In this document: piece after piece, positions 54,593-63,851 of the stretch | Numbering within the stretch: position 1 is the stretch's first letter | Layout of the letters: the number at the start of each line of letters is the position of its first letter | From: SG8-30 sp963715485 | Lineage (GTDB): Bacteria > Pseudomonadota > Gammaproteobacteria > Steroidobacterales > Steroidobacteraceae | DNA: 64,000 bases | Direction of reading: 5' to 3' | Assembly: GCA_963715485.1 (NCBI GenBank) | Contig: OY970244.1 | Coordinates: 310,001 to 374,000 of the forward strand | The notes under the pieces: generated by a model | What the model saw: the letters and a program-made list of their open reading frames with translations, nothing else | Database searches by the model: none | What the model was told of the DNA's origin: nothing | Made by a program: the position numbers and the translations under genes

Positions 54593-55906
54593 TTGCGGCG
54601 CGTGATTGCACCCGCCCAGCTGACGCTGAGCGAGTCGAAACGGCTCCGTTTCTTTGCGTTCACGGCGTTCTACTTCGCGCAGGGCATCCCGATCGGCCTG
54701 CTGAACGTCGCCCTGCCTGCCTGGCTGGCCGAGCAGGGTTACTCGGCTGCCCAGATCGGGTCGTTCGTCGCGGCGATCGGGCTCCCCTGGGCCTTCAAGC
54801 TGGTGGCCGGGCCGTTCATGGACCGTTACCAGTTCGCGGCCATGGGATTTCGGCGACCGTGGGTCATGGCGGCGCAAGTCGGCCTGATGCTCTCGCTGGC
54901 CGCGCTGGGCCTGGCGTCGGGTGGAGGGGACCTGCTGTTCGTGCTGATGGCCGTCGGCTTCCTCGCCAACTCCTTCGCTGCGGCCCAGGATGTGGCGGTC
55001 GACGGCCTGGCGATCGACGTCCTGCCGAAGTCCGAGTATGGCCGGGCCAACGCGCTGATGGTGTTTGGACAGGTCGTCGGCTACGGCGTGTTTGGCGGGC
55101 TGTCGGGGATCCTGCTGGCCCATGCCGGCCTGGCAGCGGCGGCACTGGTCGCGGCCGCGGCTGTCTTCCTGATCTTCCTGGTCTGCCTGCTCACCCGGGA
55201 ACGTCCGGGCGAGAAGTTGCTGCCATGGAGTCCCGGCGCGGCGGCCGCGCGCGAGGTGCAGCCCGCGCGCTCGCTGCTGGCGATGTTCGGCGACCTCGTC
55301 AAGGCAACGGTCTTGCCCATGAGCCTGCTGTTGATGGCGGGCACGGTGCTGGCACGTGTTGTCGCCGGCATGGCGCTGGTCATCTACCCGGTGTTCGCCG
55401 TCAACGAACTGGGGCTCGCGTCGGACACCTACAGCCAGGTCATCTCCGTGATCTACATGGTCGCGGCGCTGCTCGGCCTCGCCGTCGGCCCCCTCATCGA
55501 CCGGTTCACGGCCAGGCGCATCGCGATCGTGTCGATGGTCTCGGTCGCGACCGTGTGGGGGCTCTTTTCGCTCACGTCGCCGTGGTGGGGTTCCACGGCA
55601 TTCGTCCTGACCATCGTCGTGCTGATCGAGGTCGGGATGCAGGCGTTCATGATCTCCATCATTGCGCAGCACATGAACATCACCTGGATCAAGATCGCCG
55701 CGACGCAATTTGCCGTCTACATGGCCATCGCGAACCTCGGGCGATCAGCCGGGTCGGCGGTATACGCCGCGCTGTCGGACGTGCTGGGGACACAACAGAT
55801 CTTCCTGGTGATGGCGGTCCTGATGCTGCTCGCCGGCCTGATGCTGCTGCCGTTCAGCGAATCGCGGCACCAGTCGCGCCTGCGGTTGCTGGCCGTAACG
55901 ACCTGA
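54593..55906 (+). CDS. MFS permease, AmpG/PAT-like
   Basis: About 437 residues with twelve predicted membrane helices. The N-terminal FYFAQGIPIGLLNVALPAWL and AIGLPWAFKLVAGPFMDRY match the MFS subgroup including AmpG and acetyl-CoA transporters; AQDVAVDGLAIDVL is conserved. The substrate (muropeptide or small solute) is unknown. It starts 12 bp after the SDR stop at TTG 54593 or GTG 54602, so an SDR-MFS transcript is likely. Confidence 0.8.
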   Translation: MRRVIAPAQLTLSESKRLRFFAFTAFYFAQGIPIGLLNVALPAWLAEQGYSAAQIGSFVAAIGLPWAFKLVAGPFMDRYQFAAMGFRRPWVMAAQVGLMLSLAALGLASGGGDLLFVLMAVGFLANSFAAAQDVAVDGLAIDVLPKSEYGRANALMVFGQVVGYGVFGGLSGILLAHAGLAAAALVAAAAVFLIFLVCLLTRERPGEKLLPWSPGAAAAREVQPARSLLAMFGDLVKATVLPMSLLLMAGTVLARVVAGMALVIYPVFAVNELGLASDTYSQVISVIYMVAALLGLAVGPLIDRFTARRIAIVSMVSVATVWGLFSLTSPWWGSTAFVLTIVVLIEVGMQAFMISIIAQHMNITWIKIAATQFAVYMAIANLGRSAGSAVYAALSDVLGTQQIFLVMAVLMLLAGLMLLPFSESRHQSRLRLLAVTT

Positions 55907-56000
55907 ACGGCACGGCCGCCGGTCGGCCCTGCCGCTACAGTGCCGGGGAACCGACCGACATGCTCGAGCAGGTCATGGCCGGCCAGCAGGCCTCGTGCGG

Positions 56001-56453
56001 TCAGGCCCTGCCGTCCGCCAGGGCTCGCGCGATGAACGCCTGCCAGACCGGGTCTGGCTGCCAGATGTCGCGCTGCAGCGCGAAAGCCTGCGCCAGCGGC
56101 TGGCCCCGGCGCAGGTGCCAGTACAGGCCCAGGAACACCGAGACGCGCTTGTTGGCGGCGCAGTGGACCCAGACCCTGCGCTCCCGGTTCGCGTCCATGG
56201 CATCGAAGAAGCGCAGCAGGTCGTCGCGGGTCGGCGCGTCGAACAGGACCGGGATGTGGATGTAGCGCATGCCGAGGCCGCGCACCGTGCACGCTTCATC
56301 GGGCAGGGAATACGCCGGGTCGTCGTGGAGCGCAATGTTCAGGACGATCTCGTACCCGGCGGCCGCGATGGCGGCCAGCTCTTGCTCGTCGGGCTGGCCC
56401 GACGCAGCGAGTCCGGCTCCCAGCTGCCGGTAGTTGTAGATCGAGGTCAGCAC
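56001..56453 (-). CDS. Protein tyrosine phosphatase-like protein with HCxxNxR loop
   Basis: About 150 residues. It starts LTSIYNYRQLGAGLAASGQP, a segment typical of the family near beta-lactamase hydrolase-like proteins. The P-loop is HCAANKRV, with only four residues between Cys and Arg rather than the five of Cx5R phosphatases. Activity is therefore uncertain. The start is taken at GTG 56453. It lies 47 bp after pntB on the same strand. Confidence 0.75.
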   Translation of the reverse strand: MLTSIYNYRQLGAGLAASGQPDEQELAAIAAAGYEIVLNIALHDDPAYSLPDEACTVRGLGMRYIHIPVLFDAPTRDDLLRFFDAMDANRERRVWVHCAANKRVSVFLGLYWHLRRGQPLAQAFALQRDIWQPDPVWQAFIARALADGRA

Positions 56454-56500
56454 GCAGCGCGCGACCGGTGCGACTTGCCGCCCGTCCGGGGTGCCGGGGC

Positions 56501-57913
56501 TCAGCCCTTCAGCGCGACGAAGACCTCGTCCAGCATCTTCTTCGCGTCGCCGAACAGCATCCGGTTGTTCTCCTTGTAGAACAGCGGATTGTCGACGCCG
56601 GCATATCCCGAGGCCATCGAGCGCTTCATCACGATGGAGGTCTTCGCCTTCCACACCTGCAGCACCGGCATGCCGGCGATGGGGCTGGTCGGGTCGTCCT
56701 CGGCCGCCGGGTTCACGATGTCGTTGGCGCCGATGACCATGGCCACGTCGGTGTCCGGGAAGTCGTCGTTGATCTCGTCCATCTCCAGCACGATGTCGTA
56801 GGGCACCTTGGCCTCGGCGAGCAGTACGTTCATGTGGCCCGGCATGCGGCCGGCCACCGGGTGGATGCCGAAGCGCACGTTCACGTCCTTCTCGCGCAGC
56901 AGCATGGTGATCTGGTAGACGATGTGCTGTGCCTGCGCGACCGCCATGCCGTAGCCCGGCACGATGACGACGTTCTTCGACTCGCGCAGCAGCTCCGCGG
57001 TCTCGATCGCGCTGATGGCGGTCACCTCGCCCGCCGGCTCGCCGTCAGCGCCGGCCGGCGACCGCGCCGCTCGCCCGTGCCGAAGCCGCCGGCGATGACG
57101 CTGATGAAGTTGCGGTTCATCGCGCGGCACATGATGTAGGACAGGATGGCGCCGGAGGAGCCCACCAGCGCACCGGTGACGATCAGCAGGTCGTTGGACA
57201 GCATGAAGCCGGTGGCGGCGGCCGCCCAGCCGGAGTAGCTGTTCAGCATCGAGACCACGACCGGCATGTCGGCGCCGCCGATGGCCATCACCATGTGCAC
57301 GCCGAACAGCAGGGCGATGATGGTCATCACCAGCAATGGCAGCATGCCGGCCTGGACGTCGGGCGCCTGCAGGAACTTCATGCCGAACCAGATCACCAGC
57401 AGCAGGCCGGCGAGGTTGAGCCAGTGCCGGGCAGGCAGCAGCATCGGCTTGCCGCCGATCTTGCCGGACAGCTTGCCGAAGGCGATGACCGATCCGGAAA
57501 AGGTGACCGCGCCGATCGCGATGCCCAGGTAGATCTCGATCTCGTGGATCGTCTTCTCCGCGCCCTCGAAAACGATCGAGGTGTCGACGTAGCTGGCGAA
57601 GCCGACCAGGCACGCCGCGAGGCCGACGAGGCTGTGCATGATGGCGACGAGCTCGGGCATCTGGGTCATCTGCACCTTGCTTCGCGGCGTACAGCCCCAC
57701 GCTGCCGCCGACGAGGAGGGAGCCGACGATCCAGGGGATGCCGCCGGCGGTGACGCGCGGCCCGAAGACGGTCGCCAGCACCGCGATGGTCATGCCGAGG
57801 ATGCCGAACAGGTTGCCGCGCCGTGCCGTCTCCGGGTGCGACAGGCCGCCGAGGCTCAGGATGAACAGGATGGTGGCCGCGATGTAGGCCATGGTTGCAA
57901 GGTTTGCCGACAT
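56501..57913 (-). CDS. pntB: NAD(P) transhydrogenase subunit beta (two frame breaks)
   Basis: About 470 residues. The N-terminal half is membrane-spanning (AYIAATILFILSLGGLSHPETARRGN, AGLLLVIWFGMKFL); it forms the proton channel. The C-terminal NADP(H)-binding domain III has VIVPGYGMAVAQAQH, KDVNVRFGIHPVAGRMPGHMNVLLAEA and NPLFYKENNRMLFGDAK. Breaks near 57685 and 57060 leave all motifs. Couples proton entry to hydride transfer from NADH to NADP+. Starts at ATG 57913, 13 bp after pntA's stop. Confidence 0.9.
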   Translation of the reverse strand: MSANLATMAYIAATILFILSLGGLSHPETARRGNLFGILGMTIAVLATVFGPRVTAGGIPWIVGSLLVGGSVGLYAAKQGADDPDARARRHHAQPRRPRGVPGRLRQLRRHLDRFRGRGEDDPRDRDLPGHRDRRGHLFRIGHRLRQAVRQDRRQADAAACPALAQPRRPAAGDLVRHEVPAGARRPGRHAAIAGDDHHRPAVRRAHGDGHRRRRHAGRGLDAEQLLRLGGRRHRLHAVQRPADRHRCAGGLLRRHPVLHHVPRDEPQLHQRHRRRLRHGRAARSPAGADGEPAGEVTAISAIETAELLRESKNVVIVPGYGMAVAQAQHIVYQITMLLREKDVNVRFGIHPVAGRMPGHMNVLLAEAKVPYDIVLEMDEINDDFPDTDVAMVIGANDIVNPAAEDDPTSPIAGMPVLQVWKAKTSIVMKRSMASGYAGVDNPLFYKENNRMLFGDAKKMLDEVFVALKG

Positions 57914-57926
57914 GCCTGCGCTCCCC

Positions 57927-59517
57927 TTACTTCCGGAACATCGCCAGCATGCGGCGGGTGACCGCAAAGCCGCCGAACATGTTGACTGCGGTGAGCGTCA
58001 GCGCCAGCGACCGCCAGGCCCAGGATCAGCCCGCCAGGCCGGCCTTCGGCGCCGCCGCCAAGCGGCGGGGCGATCTGGACCAGCGCGCCGACCGCGATGA
58101 TGCTGGAGATGGCGTTGGTCACGCTCATCAGCGGCGTGTGCAGGGACGGTGTGACGTTCCAGATCACCATGTAGCCCACGAAGCAGGCCAGCACGAATAC
58201 GGTGAAGTGGGCGAGGAACGAGGCCGGGGCGAAGGCGCCCACCAGCCAGAACAGCACGGCGCCCACGCCGAACAGGATGGCCAGGCTCCTGGCGGAGGCG
58301 GGCTCGCCGGCACCGTGGCCGTGGCCCGACTTCTTCGCCGGGACGGCGGCGGCCGGCTTGGCCCTGGGTGGCGGGGCGGGGATGTTCGGCGCCGGCGCCG
58401 GCCAGGTGACCTCGCCGTCCTTGACGACAGTCAGGCCACGGAGGGCGTCATCCTCCATGTTGACGTCGATGACGCCGTCCTTCGTCTTGCACAGTTCCTC
58501 GGTCAGCCGGAACAGGTTGGTGGAGTACAGCGTCGAGGACTGCTTGGCCAGGCGGCTGGCGAGGTCCGTGTAGCCGATGATCGTGACGCCGTGGCGCACC
58601 ACCGCCTCGCCGGGCTCGGTCAGCTCGCAGTTGCCGCCCTGCTCGGCCGCCATGTCGACGATGACGCTGCCGGGCTTCATGCTCCTCACCATCTCGGCGG
58701 TGATGAGCTTCGGGGCCGGCTTGCCCGGTATCAGCGCGGTCGTGATGATGATGTCCGCTTCCTTGGCCTGCCGGGCGTACATCTCGCGCTGGGCCTTCTG
58801 GAAGCCCTCGCTCATCACCTTGGCGTAGCCGCCGCCGCCGGAGCCTTCTTCCTCGTAGTCGACCTTGACGAACTGGCCGCCCAGCGACGTCACCTGGTCG
58901 GCGACCTCGGCGCGCGTGTCGTTGGCGCGCACGATCGCGCCCAGGTTGGCCGCGGTGCCGATGGCAGCCAGGCCGGCGACGCCTGCGCCGGCGATGAACA
59001 CCGTGGCCGGCGGCACCTTGCCGGCTGCCGTGATCTGGCCGTTGAAGAAGCGGCCGAAGGCGTTGGCAGCCTCGATGACGGCGCGATAGCCGCTGATGCT
59101 CGCCATCGAGGTGAGCGCGTCCATCTTCTGGGCGCGCGAAAGCTGCCGGGGCAAGGTGTCCATGGCGAGCACGGTGAGCTTGCGGTCGGCCAGTGCCTGC
59201 ATGAGTTCCGGGTTCTGCGCCGGCCAGATGAAGCTGACCAGCGTGGTGCCCGGCTTCAGCAGGGCGATCTCCTCCGGGGCCGGGGCACGCACCTTGAAGA
59301 CCATGTCGGCGCCGGCATACAGGCCGGCGGCGTCGGGCGCGATCCGCGCGCCGGATGCCTGGTAGGCCTCGTCGGAGAAGTTGGCGGCGGCCCCGGCGCC
59401 GCTCTCGACCAGGACCTCGAAGCCCAGCTTGATGAGTTTCTCGACCACCTCGGGAACGGTGGCCACCCGCTTCTCGCCCGCGAAAGTCTCGCGCGGCACG
59501 CCGATCGTCATGGGCAT
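57927..59517 (-). CDS. pntA: NAD(P) transhydrogenase subunit alpha, fused form (one frame break)
   Basis: About 530 residues. Domain I binds NAD(H): TIGVPRETFAGEKRVA, VFIAGAGVAGLAAIGTAANLGAIVRANDTR and IIITTALIPGKPAPKLI. A Pro/Ala-rich linker with GHGHG is followed by membrane helices, so alpha1 and alpha2 are fused. The frame changes near 58010; the better C-terminus reads LALTLTAVNMFGGFAVTRRMLAMFRK with TAA at 57929-57927. GGGGGGAGG precedes ATG 59517. It provides NADPH together with PntB. Confidence 0.9.
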
Positions 59518-59580
59518 CAGGAACCTCCCCCCGGAGCCTGGGAATCCAGGCGCGCTTCTCGGGGCGCGTATTACATGCGA

Positions 59581-59600
59581 GACGCAGCCTGCGCTGCGTC
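59581..59600. promoter_or_regulatory. Inverted repeat GACGCAG/CTGCGTC upstream of pntA
   Basis: A 7-bp dyad with a 6-bp spacer in the divergent pntA/HNH gap, about 64 bp upstream of pntA's start. It may be an operator for a dimeric regulator. Confidence 0.4.
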
Positions 59601-59607
59601 AAACGCG

Positions 59608-59636
59608 TTGAAACATAGCATATCCCTGCCTTATTG
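59608..59636 (+). promoter_or_regulatory. Weak promoter-like site for the HNH gene
   Basis: TTGAAA (59608-59613) and TTATTG (59631-59636) are separated by 17 bp, ~27 bp upstream of the GTG of the HNH gene. The -10 is a poor match. Confidence 0.3.
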
Positions 59637-59662
59637 TTGCAGCGCGCTTCGGCAGGGAACGG

Positions 59663-60352
59663 GTGGCGCGACGCATGGTTTCAAGGTCCTCGACAATCGA
59701 CCCCGTGGACCAGCAATGGCTGGACTCGCTGGAGGTCAGGCCGGTCGGACGGCAGAGCCTGTCGCAGCAGGTGCTGCGGACCGATGCGTCCGGCATGCCG
59801 CTGGAGTGGATCGACTACCGCGAGGCGGTGCGGCTGTACTGCCTCGGGCAGGTCTCCTATGCGTTCGGCAGCACCGTCTACACGCTGCACGGCGGCACCA
59901 ATGCCCGCACCGGCCGGCAGACCGTGATCGAGATCCAGTCCATGCTGGCCACGATCGGCCACTCCTCGAACCCGGGCAGCAAGCGTCACGACTACGTGCC
60001 CCCGCTCAACAACGAGACGCTGTTCAAGCGCGACGCCTGGCTGTGCATGTACTGCGGCGGCCGGTTCCCGCCATCGCAGCTCTCGCGCGACCACGTGCGG
60101 CCGCTTTACCAGGGGGGGCGGGACGTCTGGAGGAACGTGGTGGCGGCCTGCCGCCGCTGCAACAACCACAAGGCCTCGCGCACGCCCGAGCAGGCCGGCA
60201 TGCAGCTGCTGGCCGTGCCCTTCATCCCCACCTACGCCGAATACATCTACCTGAAGGGCCGGCGCGTGCTCGCCGACCAGATGGAGTACCTGCTGGCCCA
60301 TTTCCCGCGCTCGAGCCCGCTGCACGATCGCATCCAGCGCTGGATGCACTGA
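59663..60352 (+). CDS. HNH endonuclease family protein
   Basis: About 229 residues. The HNH/zinc module is in the C-terminal half: CMYCGGRFPPSQLSRDHVRPLYQGG, then NVVAACRRCNNHKASRTPEQAG, giving two CxxC pairs and the DH..N..H catalytic residues. The N-terminal ~100 residues (VDQQWLDSLEVRPVG, WIDYREAVRLYC) form a conserved helper domain. It is of the widespread chromosomal HNH type; no methylase or defence partner is adjacent. GTG 59663 follows AGGGAA; ATG 59675 is the alternative. Confidence 0.88.
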   Translation: MARRMVSRSSTIDPVDQQWLDSLEVRPVGRQSLSQQVLRTDASGMPLEWIDYREAVRLYCLGQVSYAFGSTVYTLHGGTNARTGRQTVIEIQSMLATIGHSSNPGSKRHDYVPPLNNETLFKRDAWLCMYCGGRFPPSQLSRDHVRPLYQGGRDVWRNVVAACRRCNNHKASRTPEQAGMQLLAVPFIPTYAEYIYLKGRRVLADQMEYLLAHFPRSSPLHDRIQRWMH

Positions 60353-60365
60353 GCGCGCCGGGCCG

Positions 60366-61256
60366 ATGCTGCACCTCGTCGACGCCAGTTTCTTCGTCTT
60401 CCGCGCCTATTACTCGGTGACGCCGGAGATGACCGACGGCGACGGCCGGCCGGTGAATGCCCTCTATGGCTTCGCCCGCTTCATGGGCGACCTGCTGGAG
60501 CGCGCGAAACCGAGCCACGTGGCGGTGGCGTTCGACGAGAGCCTGGCGAGTTCCTTCCGCAACGAGATCTACCCGGCCTACAAGGCCAACCGCGAGCCGG
60601 CGCCGGAGGAGCTCAAGCAGCAGTTCGGGCTCTGCCGCGAGTTCTGCCGGTTGCTGGGCCTGGCCGAGTTCGCCGACGGCGTCTACGAGGCCGACGACAT
60701 CATCGGCGCGATCTCCGCCCGCATGCGGGCCGAGGGCCACGCCAGCGTGCTCGTGACGCGCGACAAGGACCTGGCGCAGCTGGTGCGCGAGGGCGACGAG
60801 TTCTGGGACTTCGCCGGCGACGCGCGCTTCGGCTATGCGGACATCGAGGGCCGGTTCGGCGTGCGCCCGGAGCGGATGGCCGACTACCTGGCGCTCACCG
60901 GCGACAGCGTGGACAACATCCCGGGCGTGCCGGGCGTCGGCCCGAAGACCGCGGCGGCGCTGCTGAAGGTCTTCGAGTCACTGGATCACCTGTACGACAA
61001 CCTCGGCGAGGTGGCCGCGCTGCCCATTCGCGGCGCGGCCAAGCTGCCCGAGCGGCTCCGCCAGCACCGCGAGGCCGCCTACCTGGCGCGGCGGCTGACC
61101 TGCATCGCCTGCGACATGCCGCTGGAGTTCGCGCCCGACGACCTGCGCCGGCGCGCGCCGGACGTGCCGGCCCTGGAATCGTTCTACCAGCGCGCCCGCT
61201 TCGGCCCGATGCTGGGCCGGCAGGCGCAGAGGCTCGCGCGGGCCTTCGGCCCATGA
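60366..61256 (+). CDS. 5'-3' exonuclease (FEN/PIN-type)
   Basis: About 296 residues. The 5'-exonuclease domain has LVDASFFVFRAYYSV, VAFDESLASSFRNEIYPAYKANR and acidic metal residues in YEADDIIGAISARM and LVTRDKDLAQLV. The H3TH DNA-binding motif is GDSVDNIPGVPGVGPKTAA. No polymerase domain follows, so it is a stand-alone Xni/ExoIX-like or PolA-5'-nuclease-like enzyme. Probable role in Okazaki-fragment or repair flap processing. Its TGA overlaps the kinase ATG (ATGA). Confidence 0.9.
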   Translation: MLHLVDASFFVFRAYYSVTPEMTDGDGRPVNALYGFARFMGDLLERAKPSHVAVAFDESLASSFRNEIYPAYKANREPAPEELKQQFGLCREFCRLLGLAEFADGVYEADDIIGAISARMRAEGHASVLVTRDKDLAQLVREGDEFWDFAGDARFGYADIEGRFGVRPERMADYLALTGDSVDNIPGVPGVGPKTAAALLKVFESLDHLYDNLGEVAALPIRGAAKLPERLRQHREAAYLARRLTCIACDMPLEFAPDDLRRRAPDVPALESFYQRARFGPMLGRQAQRLARAFGP

Positions 61257-62143
61257 GCGCGCACCCGGCGGCGCTCGCGGCCGCCCTTGGCGAGGCGCTG
61301 GGAAGTCGCGCGGAGTCCGTCCCCGCCGCGCCAGTCCACGGCGGCTGCATCAACCGCTGCTGGCGCTGGGAAACCTCGTCCGGGCCGGTGTTCGTCAAGG
61401 AAGCGCCGGCCGAACGGCTGGAGATGCTGGAGGCGGAACGCGACGGCCTGCTGGAGCTGCGCGCGGCGGCCGCGGTCCGCGTGCCCGAGCCGCTGGCGGC
61501 GGGTGCCTTCGACGGGGGTGCCTTCCTCGTCCTCGAGTGGATCGACTTCGGGCCATCGTCCGCGGCGGCCGACGAGCGCCTCGGCGAGCAGCTGGCTGCG
61601 CTGCATCGGCAGCGCGCGGACCGTTACGGCCTCGATCGCGACAACACCATCGGCAGCACGCCGCAACCCAATGCCTGGAGCGCCGAATGGGTGGGCTTCC
61701 TGCGCGAGCGGCGGCTCGGTTTCCAGCTGGAGCTCGCTGCGGCCAACGGCTACGCAGGGAGCCTGCAGGAGCGGGGCAAGAAGCTGCTGGATTGTCTCGA
61801 CGTCTTCTTCGCCACCTACCGTCCGGCGCCGTCGCTGCTGCACGGCGACCTGTGGGGCGGGAACCGGGGGGTGGACACGACCGGGCAGCCGGTGATCTAT
61901 GACCCTGCCGTCTACTATGGCGATCGCGAGGCCGACCTCGCCATGACCCGCCTGTTCGGCGGCTTCGGGCCGCGCTTCTACTCGGCCTACGTGGCCGCCT
62001 GGCCGCTCGACCAGGCGGCCGGGACGCGGCGCGACCTGTACAACCTCTACCATGTGCTCAACCACCTGAACCTGTTCGGCGGGTCGTATCGCGCGCAGGC
62101 GGAGGGCATGATCGACCGGCTGCTGGCGGCGGCCGGGCGGTAG
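61253..62143 (+). CDS. Fructosamine kinase family protein
   Basis: About 296 residues of aminoglycoside-phosphotransferase fold. HGGCINRCWRWET starts the nucleotide-binding lobe; FVKEAP has the catalytic-lobe Lys. The catalytic segment is SLLHGDLWGGN, and YDPAVYYGDREADLAM carries the metal-binding Asp. GLDRDNTIGSTPQPN is a fructosamine-kinase hallmark. It phosphorylates glycated protein or ketosamines for deglycation. Coupled to the exonuclease gene by ATGA. Confidence 0.92.
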   Translation: MSAHPAALAAALGEALGSRAESVPAAPVHGGCINRCWRWETSSGPVFVKEAPAERLEMLEAERDGLLELRAAAAVRVPEPLAAGAFDGGAFLVLEWIDFGPSSAAADERLGEQLAALHRQRADRYGLDRDNTIGSTPQPNAWSAEWVGFLRERRLGFQLELAAANGYAGSLQERGKKLLDCLDVFFATYRPAPSLLHGDLWGGNRGVDTTGQPVIYDPAVYYGDREADLAMTRLFGGFGPRFYSAYVAAWPLDQAAGTRRDLYNLYHVLNHLNLFGGSYRAQAEGMIDRLLAAAGR

Positions 62144-62191
62144 GCCGCGGACGGTCCTGCAGCGCGACGCCGGCCACCGGGGGAGGAGAAC

Positions 62192-62650
62192 GTGACGTCG
62201 AAGATCGAGGAATACTGGGAAGCCTGTCGGCGGGAACTGCCTGGCGCCACGAGCGACCGCGGGTACCGCGTCAAGCGCTTCGGCAGCGACCCGGCCATGT
62301 CACGACTGCTGCTCGACCTGATCCGCAGCGGCCAGAAGACGGGCACCTTCGCGCTCGACTGGGAGTTCGAGGCCTGCCCGGAGGAGCGGCCCGCGAAGGG
62401 CGACCTGTACGTCGTCACCGACGCGGCCGGGGAGCCCGGAGCCCTGATCCGCGTCAGCGCGACGGCAGTGGTGCCCTTCTCGGGGATCAGCGAGGAACAC
62501 CTGCAGTGCGAGGGTCCGGCGCTGCGTGAGCTGCCGCTGTGGCGCAAGGTCCACTGGGACTACTGGACCCCGGCGCTGCGCGCCATGGGCCGCGAGCCGT
62601 CGGAGGACATGCCGGTCCTCTTCCAGCGCTTCGAGGTGCTGAGGACCTGA
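62192..62650 (+). CDS. ASCH domain-containing protein
   Basis: About 152 residues, GTG start after GGGGGAGGAG. The ASCH fold is indicated by DLIRSGQKTGTFALDWEFEA, KGDLYVVTDAAGEPGALIRV and the SEEHLQCEGPALRELPLWRKVHWDYW segment typical of YqfB-like ASCH proteins. The family may bind RNA or act on modified nucleosides (amidohydrolase). It follows the kinase after ~48 bp. Confidence 0.85.
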   Translation: MTSKIEEYWEACRRELPGATSDRGYRVKRFGSDPAMSRLLLDLIRSGQKTGTFALDWEFEACPEERPAKGDLYVVTDAAGEPGALIRVSATAVVPFSGISEEHLQCEGPALRELPLWRKVHWDYWTPALRAMGREPSEDMPVLFQRFEVLRT

Positions 62651-62666
62651 CGCGGTCCGCGCGCGC

Positions 62667-63284
62667 TCAGCGCGGCGAGGCGGCTCCGAGGTACATGTAG
62701 CCTGCCCACCTCGTGCCGTGGGGCAGGTAGAAGTTCCGCACCCGGTCGATGCCGAAGCGGGCGCGCTTCAGCTCGGCCGTCGGGTCCCGGTCGAGGTGGC
62801 AGCCGTCGCCGACGACCTTCCAGGCCGGGTTGATGCGTCGCTGCCAGCGAGCGACGTCGGGCTCCGGGCTGAGCCCGTGCTCGAGGTAGAGGAACTCGCC
62901 GCCCGGCTTCAGCACGCGCCGGACCTCGGCGAGCGCCTGCTGCAGGTCCGGGATGCTGCAGAGGGTGAACGTGCTCACCACGGTATCGAATTCCGCCTCG
63001 CCGAACGGCAGCGCCTCGGCGGACAGCGCGTGGTGCTCGACCTCCAGATGCGCCTCGGCCGCGCGCCGCTGCGCCAGGCGCGACACGCCCGGGTTGCTGT
63101 CCACCCCGACGACCTGCGTGATGCCACCGGGATAGTAGGGCAGGTTGATTCCCGTGCCGAAGCCGATCTCCAGCACGCGCCCGGCCGCGGGCGAAAGCAC
63201 CTCGCGGCGCAGCTTGCGGAACACGCGCTGGTTCATCACCAGCTCGAGCACCCAGGGGAAGACGTGGTGGCGGTACAGGCTCAT
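62667..63284 (-). CDS. Class I SAM-dependent methyltransferase (METTL7-like)
   Basis: About 205 residues. SAM motif I is VLEIGFGTGINLPYYP, with VGVDSNPG as the acidic loop, FDTVVSTFTLCSIPD as motif IV and LKPGGEFLYLEHGLS after. The GDGCHLDRDP segment and the MYLGAASPR end match the METTL7/UbiE-like group of thiol or small-molecule methyltransferases. Substrate unknown. The yceI gene lies just upstream. Confidence 0.88.
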   Translation of the reverse strand: MSLYRHHVFPWVLELVMNQRVFRKLRREVLSPAAGRVLEIGFGTGINLPYYPGGITQVVGVDSNPGVSRLAQRRAAEAHLEVEHHALSAEALPFGEAEFDTVVSTFTLCSIPDLQQALAEVRRVLKPGGEFLYLEHGLSPEPDVARWQRRINPAWKVVGDGCHLDRDPTAELKRARFGIDRVRNFYLPHGTRWAGYMYLGAASPR

Positions 63285-63293
63285 CCTGCTCGC

Positions 63294-63851
63294 TCAGCGC
63301 GGCGACAGCAGCAGGTCGAAGCGCACGGTCACTTCGTCGCCGAGCCACTCGGTGCTCTGCCATTCCCCCTGCCCGACGCCGAAGGCGAGGCGGCTCAGCC
63401 GCGCGGAGCCTTCCAGTGCCGCGCCGCCGCGGCCCGGCGTGTAGGTGAAGCGCAAGGGCACCGTCCGCTTCACGCCGCGCAGCTCCAGCTCGCCGTCGAG
63501 GGCGTAGCCTCCGTCCGCAGCGCGGCAGCGGCTGCCGGAATAGGTCGCGAGCGGGTAGCGCTCCACCCAGAAGAAGTCCGGTCCCTTCAGCACCTCGTCA
63601 CGCTGCGACTCGAGCGTGTCCGCCGAGGCGGTCTCGATGCGCACGTCGAAGCGGCAGGAGGCCGGATCCTCGGGATCGAAGTCGATGTCGGCGCTGAACT
63701 GCCCGAAGCGTCCGGTGAATTTCGCGCCGGCCAGGGTCGCCTCGAAGGCCAGGCTGCCGCCGCCTTCGGCGGGGACGGCCTCGCGCGGCAGCGCGGCCGC
63801 CAGCGCGGCCGAGCACAGCACGATCGCGACGGTCAGCCCCGTCCGCCCCAC
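63294..63851 (-). CDS. YceI family exported protein
   Basis: About 185 residues. The signal peptide (GLTVAIVLCSAALAAALP) precedes a lipocalin-like YceI barrel: GAKFTGRFGQFSADIDFDPE, SQRDEVLKGPDFFWVERYPLATY and LELRGVKRTVPLRFTY. Family members bind isoprenoids such as ubiquinone precursors in the periplasm. It overlaps the upstream cytochrome b561 gene by 19 bp, the usual b561-YceI pairing. Confidence 0.92.
   Translation of the reverse strand: MGRTGLTVAIVLCSAALAAALPREAVPAEGGGSLAFEATLAGAKFTGRFGQFSADIDFDPEDPASCRFDVRIETASADTLESQRDEVLKGPDFFWVERYPLATYSGSRCRAADGGYALDGELELRGVKRTVPLRFTYTPGRGGAALEGSARLSRLAFGVGQGEWQSTEWLGDEVTVRFDLLLSPR

Noticed and set aside
59663..60352. HNH endonuclease as part of a restriction or phage-defence island
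   Set aside because: Neighbours are pntAB and DNA-repair/housekeeping genes, with no methylase, integrase or composition change; it matches the common chromosomal HNH family.
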